Under the pieces are notes generated by a model. It did not search any database, had not been told where the DNA came from, and was given only the letters and a program-made list of their open reading frames with translations. Source: Rhizopus sp. PT2906 (lineage: Eukaryota > Mucoromycota > Mucoromycetes > Mucorales > Rhizopodaceae). Taken from it: a stretch of DNA of 15,675 nt. Of the stretch, positions 9,513-15,675 are shown piece after piece. Position numbers and translations under genes: made by a program. How positions within the stretch are numbered: the stretch's first letter is position 1; each line of letters opens with the position of its first letter. The stretch is from positions 1-15,675 of the forward strand of contig JAMYHX010000708.1 in the NCBI GenBank assembly GCA_025529335.1, written 5' to 3'.

Positions 9513-9727
9513 TGTCTCTGTCATTGTCTTTAAAGATAACTGAGTGTAGGGTATTGTCTCATTTACGCCTTTATACTCGAGGTTTTATGAAGTTTTGGTT
9601 ATTTAGACGTGTAAGTATGTCTCACTTCAGCCAAATAACTGAGAAATGAAATGATACAGACGTCAGGGAACTTTAGAATACAAAACATTAAAGGACAGCT
9701 TTATGGTTTAAGAAATGATTTACATAT

Positions 9728-9747
9728 TTTATTTATTTATTTATTTA
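9728..9747. repeat. (TTTA)5 tetranucleotide microsatellite
   Basis: Five perfect TTTA units in very AT-rich DNA, about 215 bp after the TC run. Confidence 0.85.
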
Positions 9748-10978
9748 ATTCATAATAAATTTGATTAAATACCTATAAAAAACAACACATTAATAACTGT
9801 TAAAAGCAAGATAATAAAAGTTGATCAGTTGTTCTTAGAGAGACTTGTTTAGTTAATCACCAACACAGTATGTTGATCATTTACACGATATCATCAATTC
9901 AACTTTTTAAATTTATAAATGTACCTTTTTCATTAAACAGTAGCAAGTTTTGCTCAGACATTCGCCTAATTCTCGTCATCCCTCAACACCTTTGAATATG
10001 GGTTAAAAGTCCATTTAATAAAGGACTCTTCTAAAGGGTTAAGGATAGAATTCAAGCGTTTACCAAAGCTATCATCATTGCAATAAATTTGAAAAAGAGA
10101 GAATAAGAAAGTACATGGAAATTTTAAAGACGAAAAAAATTTTTTGATGCATAGTCACGAGAAATCATCTCATTGGTTGTACCTTGTCAATAGTTTCTTT
10201 TCCCGCTTTAAAAAGAAGTGCTCCTAAAGCACGTTTGATAAGATTTAATATTTATACAATAAGCTTGGTGTCTTGTTCTGACTATTCTATATGCAAACCC
10301 TCTGATTCAGGTCATTTACTCTTACAAAGGGTATTAAAGTTCGTCATCGAATCATCTTTATCTACTTTTTTTGATTACAATAGAAAAAAAGATATTTTGT
10401 TCGGTTATGAGTAACATAAGGAAATATGTTATCTTGCGCAGGCAAAATACCGAAAGACTGCAACATCAATAAGCTCACACATGATTGGTCATATGCGGAA
10501 ATAAGCTTGGTTGAAGCAAGTTACAGATTGAGCTAGGAAGTTAAAGACAATGTTTATAGATGATTAAAAGTATCAGAATGTATTGTGTACATCAACTAGT
10601 TGATATGGTAACAGAATTGTGTCGTCATAGTTCTTTTATTATTGTACTTCCAGAGAGTCTAAAGAGATTGTTTTGTAAACTTTATTATGAAAAACCAGAC
10701 GTATCCAAGTGGAAAATAAAGTAATATTTGGCCATTGAACTAAAGAACACGGTCAATGGATTTAATAAGAACAAAATACAATATACACATTTAATACTAG
10801 ACCCTTTCTTTTTATTCCCCTACATAGAATGAAATAAACCATGAGGATAACCTCTCATTGCTAGTATGTAAGCAAGACTCTAACAAGTTATGCCTTCTAT
10901 AGGAATTTGAATTCATGTGAGTAACACGGGACAAAAAGATGAAACACAGTTATTATATTTGGGGTCTTTTTTTGTGGT

Positions 10979-11009
10979 TGACGTAAGAGATCATCAGTTT
11001 GTATAAATA
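10979..11009 (+). promoter_or_regulatory. Candidate promoter of the ML-domain gene: CRE-like site plus TATA box
   Basis: TGACGTAA (10979-10986), an ATF/CREB-type bZIP site, precedes TATAAATA (11002-11009). This TATA-like box is about 46 nt ahead of the ATG at 11055, and a pyrimidine-rich leader fills the space between. The spacing is compatible with a short 5' UTR. No transcription start can be read from sequence alone. Confidence 0.4.
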
Positions 11010-11054
11010 AAATCATTTCTTCCTTTTCTTTCTCTTATTTCTTGAGTAAATTTA

Positions 11055-11763
11055 ATGCAGCTTAAATCTTTACTTGCATTCGCTTTCTGTTTTGTAGCAT
11101 TTCTTCTCGGTGTAGAAGGTCGTATGACCTTTTGGTCAAGCCAATACTTCAATGCTCTCGGTGAATCAAACGTAGAATACATCGACTGCAGTATGTTGAC
11201 ACTAAAATGAACCGTGCTTTGTACTAAAAATATTTTGAAGGTTCTGGCAATGAACCATTTCAACTTGAATCAATCGAACTTTTACCAGAATACGTCAAAC
11301 CCGGAGAGAACGTCACTGTTATCGTAAAGGGAACAGTTACAGAAAAGATTGAAGATGGTGCCTATGCCGACGTCACAGTCAAAGTGGGATTGGTTAAGCT
11401 TTTACATAAAACGTTTGATATTTGTGAAGAATTAAAAAATAACAGGGATAATGTCAACATTCAATGTCCCATCGAAAAGGGTCCAATCGAGGTTAGTCTG
11501 CAAGAAACTGCGTGGGAAGCTCTTTTACGATACTGACACTTTGTTCTTAGATTAAAGCAACAGCTGCTTTACCAAGAGAAATACCAAAGGTAAATAGCCA
11601 TTTTCTTTTTGTATTAACTATTTTTAACTTTGAATTTTAGGCAAAATTCGTAGTTGCTGCTCGTGCATTCACTGAAAATGATGAGGATTTAGCCTGCGTT
11701 AACCTTTCGGTTGATTTTAGAGCAAAACGTCCCAAAGTAAGAAGTATCTGGAGTAACAATTAA
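11055..11763 (+). CDS. ML-domain (NPC2-like) phosphatidylglycerol/phosphatidylinositol transfer protein
   Basis: Four exons: 11055-11190, 11241-11491, 11551-11589, 11641-11763, giving 182 residues. Introns are 50, 59 and 51 nt, GT-AG. A signal peptide (MQLKSLLAFAFCFVAFLLGV, cleavage probably near residue 22) is followed by one ML domain. Recognisable pieces are KPGENVTVIVKGTV, IEDGAYADVTVKVG, FDICEELK, CPIEKGPIEI, LPREIP and an ending AKFVVAARAFTENDEDLACV. Mature cysteines at 45, 107, 121 and 161 suggest the pairs 45-161 and 107-121 usual in fungal ML proteins; the third NPC2 disulfide is absent. N-glycosylation sequons sit at N69 and N163. Family members are secreted or vacuolar and carry phospholipids or sterols in a beta-sandwich cavity; which ligand applies here cannot be told. 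ATG 11055 is chosen because it starts the signal peptide directly. The C-terminus extends past the domain with a basic stretch (RAKRPKVRSIW). Convergent with ATP7. Confidence 0.92.
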
Positions 11764-12104
11764 AAGTGTGTACGAAACCCTATAAAAAATCTACATTCCT
11801 CCATTTTCTACCCTTTTGTTCCTTATACAAATGCTTAATACAAGAAGCTCTAAAGCAGTCCATTGTACACACGCTCTGTAACAGTTACTCAGAGACGCCC
11901 TCTTTCTTTTTTTAATAATACTAAAGACAAACATCAATCATTTCCATTGTTTTTCGACTAAATTCCTTTATGAACACCTTCTTCACGAAAGAGTCTATCT
12001 CTTTTGTCTATTTCACACATATTTTGAACAAACAATGGAGTTTTAATGTCGATAAAAACCTTTTTATGTATATGTAACAGTAGTAAAAGACAGATAAAAA
12101 CCGC
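11764..12104. other. Shared 3' flank of the ML gene and ATP7
   Basis: There are 341 bp between the two convergent stop codons. No coding signal. A short palindrome GTAACAGTTAC (11878-11888) lies within a larger imperfect inverted repeat closed by CTCT/AGAG. I find no clear AATAAA for the ML gene. Confidence 0.5.
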
Positions 12105-12740
12105 TTAGAAGTAAGAAATATCTCCAAACTTCTCCTTGTAACCGGGAACGCTCCAATCACCCTTCTTGATGCTTTCTTCAACTTCTTTGATGATCTTGGG
12201 GTTGGCAGCAATGACATCGTCAACCTAATACCCATAATTAATTTTTGATGCTTTATTTCATACTCTTCTATTTTTATTATTACCTTGAGTTGTTCAATAG
12301 GACGAGATTCTTGAATGTTGCTAAGAGTAGCTTGAAGTTCCTTAAGTTCTTGTTCAATTTGCTTGACAGTCTTTTCAGCCTTGGCAACCTATCGTACAAG
12401 CTGTTAAACACCCTCTGGAATTGCTATAAAAATTTTAATGTCTACATACAGCCTTGGATTCAAATTGATTGATGACATTCAATTGAGCATCCAAATTATA
12501 AGAAACGGGCTTGAAGTTGGTGACAGCCTTTTCAGCTTGGTCGACAATATTTTGGTTCTTGAGAACCTTGCGGTAGTGAGCAAAGTCAACAGTGGTGGTT
12601 TGTTCTTTCAATTCGGCAAGGACACGCTTGACTTCGTCATTACGCTTACGGAAAGCTTGAAGAGAAGCAACGGTCTCTTGAGGAAGAGTGACGTTCAACT
12701 TGGACCAGTTAATAGCAGCGGCACGAACGGATGAAGCCAT
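12105..12740 (-). CDS. ATP7: Mitochondrial F1Fo ATP synthase subunit d
   Basis: Three exons on the minus strand: 12740-12450, 12388-12284, 12224-12105, giving 171 residues, near the 174 I recall for yeast Atp7. Introns are 61 and 59 nt, both phase 0. The start MASSVRAAAINWSKLNVTLP is typical: the small N-terminal segment with W-S-K-L is shared by fungal and animal subunit d. Then come FRKRNDEVKRVLAEL, a central coiled coil (VAKAEKTVKQIEQELKELQ) encoded by exon 2, and a conserved end DWSVPGYKEKFGDISYF. Subunit d is part of the peripheral stalk that holds F1 still against rotation, on the matrix side of the inner membrane. No cleaved presequence is obvious, as in yeast Atp7. Nothing is missing, and it should be functional. 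Confidence 0.95.
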
Positions 12741-12938
12741 CGTTGTTTATTATTTGGAGTAAAAAAAGAAGAGAGTTTACTAGTCACTGACCAAAAAAAA
12801 TACAACCCCTCCCTCACTACTCAAACAGGCCCTAGATAGCTGAGTTTTTAGCTGGTAGTGCACTCACTTAAATCATTCCAGGAATTTTTGATTGGATAAG
12901 GTAATGATGACGTTGGTATTTTTTTCGAATCAGAATAC

Positions 12939-14009
12939 TTACAAGTGCAACTGGCTATTTAATAGTGTTGATTGAAACACTCTAGCAAAGGCAGCATTCC
13001 TTGATCTGACATCACAGTTACTGTTAACATAGCCTGTAAGAATCGATCGAATGTTCAATGCTGCGTTGACGCCTCGGTTCCAGATCTATCATTGGATGGA
13101 GTTGACAATATTAAAATAGAATAATCAGTACCTAACTAGCTGTAACTAAACAAAAGTGACTTATTAAGTTTCCATCATGACCATGACCAACTGAACACTG
13201 TCTACAAGGCTTCAACGGGGTATACAATGGGGTCATAGCCTATTTTGTAAATGATTAGGCTAGACCATAAACTTGAAGCGTTCAAAGTTTGGCAGATATA
13301 CCTGCTTGCGTTTTATTGAGACAAAAACTGAATCGAGTAATAATTCTATTGTCGTTATCTATACACCGTTTAACACGATTTTTATCTGTTCTCCATTTAA
13401 ACATCTCTTTTCTAAGAAAAATTAAATCGAGGTCAATATCTTGTACAGCTATGAATATTAATAATATTTACATACTTATGATTACAGTCAAATCCTCTTT
13501 CAGGCACAGCAATATCCTCTAAATCGTTTTTGCAATGGCTGCAAACTCTTGGCGTCCTGCATTCATCAACTAATATTACTATCCCTTTTTTTGATAAATG
13601 TCCGCGTAATTTTTATTGCCTGTATTGGATATAATTGCATATTTTTGTAAATTCATTATACCTTTGAGGGCATAGGAGTAAATCGACGCATAGAGCTTGG
13701 AAGGCTTGCAAAAATGACTCACCTATGGTATTGACCTTGAAATCTAGCATTCCTACGATATAGCTGCCTCTCTACCCTTTGTTCTCTGCTTGTGCTCAAG
13801 TTACATAGACGGTATGGCTCGTTTGGTATGGTTCTTTTGCATAGAGTATTCGTAATATAGTCTAATGTTTGTTGTTTATTGCTATATAAATATCCTTTCC
13901 TTTCACGATGTTCAAATCCTTTTATGAAAGAAAAAAATACTAATGATAATAATAGTTCAAGTAAGAATATGATAAAGATAGAAAGCGATTTATAAAACTT
14001 ACTGAACAT
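12939..14009 (-). pseudogene. Degraded TnpB/Fanzor-type RNA-guided nuclease (relic B)
   Basis: Minus strand. A frame from 13735, with one TAA, contains KLRGHLSKKGIVILVDECRT then PRVCSHC (V-D-E at 13570-13562): the RuvC-II v-D-E-[F]-R-T-[S] motif, with F to C and S to P changes, running into a C-x-x-C zinc knuckle. Further on, CRQC (13206-13195) gives a second C-x-x-C. After a 46-nt GT-AG intron (13131-13086) comes IWNRGVNAALNIRSIL (13085-13038). This matches W-N-R-D-V-N-A-A-x-N-I, the RuvC-III motif, with its catalytic aspartate replaced by glycine. Removing the intron puts the second knuckle and RuvC-III in one frame, though a TAG sits at the junction. The frame ends at TAA 12941-12939. Upstream, the open frame 14009-13719 may be the same gene after a possible frameshift, but I see no RuvC-I motif in it. 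Several stops and a lost catalytic residue show it is dead. The family assignment rests on motif order; Fanzor is inferred from the intron and host. Confidence 0.7.
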
Positions 14010-14041
14010 GAGATGTTGATATCCTTTATATGTAGGCTAGA

Positions 14042-14958
14042 ATGTCTGAACCTCCTGTGACATTTGGGCTGGAAATCAAGTCATACCACTTTTGTATCCC
14101 ATTAGAACCATATTTACGCCTCTTATGCAACTCGACTTGTGTAGACCAAGCAAAGCCAGAACGCACCTTAAAATTAAGTAATGAAAAAAAAAAAAAAAAG
14201 TTGTTAGTGTACCTTCATAACATGCTCAGAAACGTCGGAAACATTCGATCTTGCCCATCAATTGTTCTTTGCATATGTCTTAAAAATTTGTGGCTTCCAA
14301 TCATTAATTCTTATTACTCCAGTTTATTAAAAGCTGACTCTTTTTGTCTATTTGTAGAATGCTCCGTTCCATACCGATAACCTCACAAATTCGTATCATA
14401 ACCAATTGCATGTTGATCGCCTAATCTACTTACTATTCCAAGTGGTAATATTAGACTATTGGCAGGACACAATCAAAGCTGTACATGATTTTGATGGGTT
14501 TCACTTAATAGTCAACGAAGAAAAGAAGAAAAAGGCAGCACACAACATTGATTACGGTGTTGCCTGTTTCATGGTACAGCTGCTCAAAGAAAACATCTAT
14601 CAGTGCAGATCATTTACTGAAGACATCCTCTTCTATAAGGTGAATACTAAAGAAGACTTTCTGAAAAACGGCAGCTGTTCTGATCAAACAAAGATGTATA
14701 AGCATTTTTTTTTTGGTTAGCCATGTAATTATTTCTGCCATCTTCTTTTTGTATTCCTACCCCTGTTGCTCAGAAAGAAAAAGACTTTATGTCCCAAATG
14801 AAGACATAGAAAGCGCGGACCAAAGTGTTCGTATCTTACTTGCTAAATGCAATGAAAAGATCAAGCAATTGAAATGCAATCCAAAGGGTTTAGATAATCT
14901 GGTAAGCGTATTAAAGCAATCTTTATCAATTTTAGAAAACGTCTGCTCTATAACGTAA
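14042..14958 (+). CDS. Hypothetical four-exon protein, function unknown
   Basis: Proposed exons 14042-14177, 14230-14321, 14358-14715 and 14774-14958 give 256 residues. Introns are 52, 36 and 58 nt; all are GT-AG and each keeps the frame. The first contains the A-tract that breaks the plain open frame. Intron 2 is short, but has a CTGAC branch-like site 21-25 nt before its AG. The protein starts MSEPPVTFGLEIKSYHFC and contains TSETFDLAHQLFFAYVL, ILDYWQDTIKAVHDFDGFHL, a lysine run, and YGVACFMVQLLKENIYQC, ending in helical sequence LDNLVSVLKQSLSILENV. I do not recognise a domain. The stretch around ACFMVQLLKENIY recalls a G-x-x-V-x-G-x-x-x-x-x-x-x-M-x-L-x-x-x-G-x-Y pattern I associate with a poorly described Mucorales protein family (weak recollection). 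It is divergent from relic B, only about 30 bp from that frame. An antisense frame over exon 1 is the main alternative reading. Confidence 0.5.
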
Positions 14959-15675
14959 TAAATATCCACAAGACTTGTCTTTTTTTATTATAAAAATAAA
15001 TATCTTAACCTTAAACCATTTACTTCTATATTTTACTTGGAATGCTTCCTTGAGATTTTATAAAACTTGAACTTATAGCTTATGGCTATAAATTTTTGTG
15101 AGTGTTTATTTTTAGCCTTCATACTTTTATGTGGTCCTTTACTTATATACTTTGCTACATTCCATTACAAGATAACTAACCGCTTTCAAATCATTACACA
15201 CGTTGCGACAGTGTATTACTATAAGGTTGGAGGAGCGCTTTCTTATGGTCCTGTTCTGCTTGCATGCATCAATTGCTGTAATCTATGTGAAAAAGGTTAT
15301 TTTGTGCATTGCTTACCCTTCTACTGTGTATCATAACTTTGTTCAATAACCTTTATCACATTTCTTGTAAACGATAAGCATATGCACTATTAAAAAACAA
15401 TCCTTTCCAAAAAAAAACATATATTTGCACAAAGCTTGAATTCGTTTTATTTGCCTTAGATTCACAACTTTACTCTCTACTGGAAAGAAATCAGTTAAGC
15501 TTAAAGAGTATTCTATGCATATAATTCATCATAATTATTTGTCCATATGATAGCAATACCCCAGGGAGCTGATGATAAAAGCCTATAATTATTACAGCGA
15601 TGAATGCATGTATTAGTGTGTTAATCTTGACGATAAAGAATAAAGGATATTGATTGGGATCATCAGTAATGGCTC
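14959..15675. other. No supported gene; one short hydrophobic frame
   Basis: AT-rich DNA. A plus-strand ATG frame at 15082-15336 would encode 84 residues with a hydrophobic segment (FLAFILLCGPLLIYFA) and many cysteines. It has no known motif and could be chance or a partial exon of a gene off the window. Nothing else is seen. Confidence 0.3.

Larger units (their letters stand above)
8600..10970. other. Gene-free intergenic region between SEC63 and the ML-domain gene
   Basis: Both strands lack supported exons over about 2.4 kb. One plus-strand frame at 10184-10414 begins with TTG, has no motif, and I treat it as chance. Contents: poly-T tracts near 8906 and 9180, a (TC)10 run, a (TTTA)5 run, and a 7-bp perfect hairpin ATGTTGT/ACAACAT (9317-9335, 5-nt loop). 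It lies between divergent gene starts, so promoter or noncoding-RNA roles are possible, but I see nothing specific. Confidence 0.55.

Noticed and set aside
10994..11263. 89-codon minus-strand frame
   Set aside because: Antisense to exon 1 and intron 1 of the ML-domain gene, which has a signal peptide, correct introns and a full domain.
12438..12734. 98-codon plus-strand frame
   Set aside because: Complement of ATP7 exon 1, whose minus-strand product is clearly ATP synthase subunit d.
14030..14195. Minus-strand frame (WSTQVELHKRRKYGSNG and onward) as an upstream exon of relic B
   Set aside because: Protein-like, but it overlaps exon 1 of the plus-strand gene, whose splice junctions join three more exons in phase; I preferred the plus reading, not with certainty.
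1..15675. CRISPR arrays, prokaryotic operons, rRNA genes, prophage
   Set aside because: No regularly spaced direct repeats, no Shine-Dalgarno-led gene strings and no rRNA sequence; the genes have spliceosomal introns.

Overview
The window looks like nuclear DNA of an early-diverging fungus, most probably Mucoromycota (Mucorales-like). Four conserved eukaryotic genes can be rebuilt exon by exon. They carry short GT-AG introns of 46-61 nt, the intergenic DNA is AT-rich with homopolymer and microsatellite tracts, and there are decayed DNA transposons of kinds I associate with this group. The taxon is an inference from gene style, since there is no rRNA or marker gene here.

Layout. Bases 1-4552 are an accessory region. 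It holds a degraded TnpB/Fanzor-type nuclease on the minus strand (core 600-1260, perhaps with remains of its 5' half in open frames up to about 2860), and on the plus strand the 3' part of a Mutator-like (MULE) transposase with a SWIM zinc finger (3630-4552). Bases 4710-8468 are conserved: ESS2 (DGCR14/bis1, 5 exons, plus) and SEC63 (6 exons, minus) are convergent, with 131 bp between their stop codons. Bases 8469-11054 are a gene-poor gap of about 2.6 kb with simple repeats. Bases 11055-12740 hold an ML-domain (NPC2-like) secreted lipid-transfer protein gene (4 exons, plus) convergent with ATP7, mitochondrial ATP synthase subunit d (3 exons, minus). From 12939 to 14009 lies a second TnpB/Fanzor-type relic (minus), followed by a divergent 4-exon gene of unknown function (14042-14958, plus) and an apparently empty end.

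The conserved genes are unrelated housekeeping functions: spliceosome-associated factor, ER translocation, lipid handling and mitochondrial ATP synthesis. They are not an operon-like system. The most interesting content is the pair of intron-containing, inactivated TnpB/Fanzor-type genes plus a MULE relic packed around them. Both nuclease relics were found by reading the minus strand across stops and introns, and neither shows as one long open frame.
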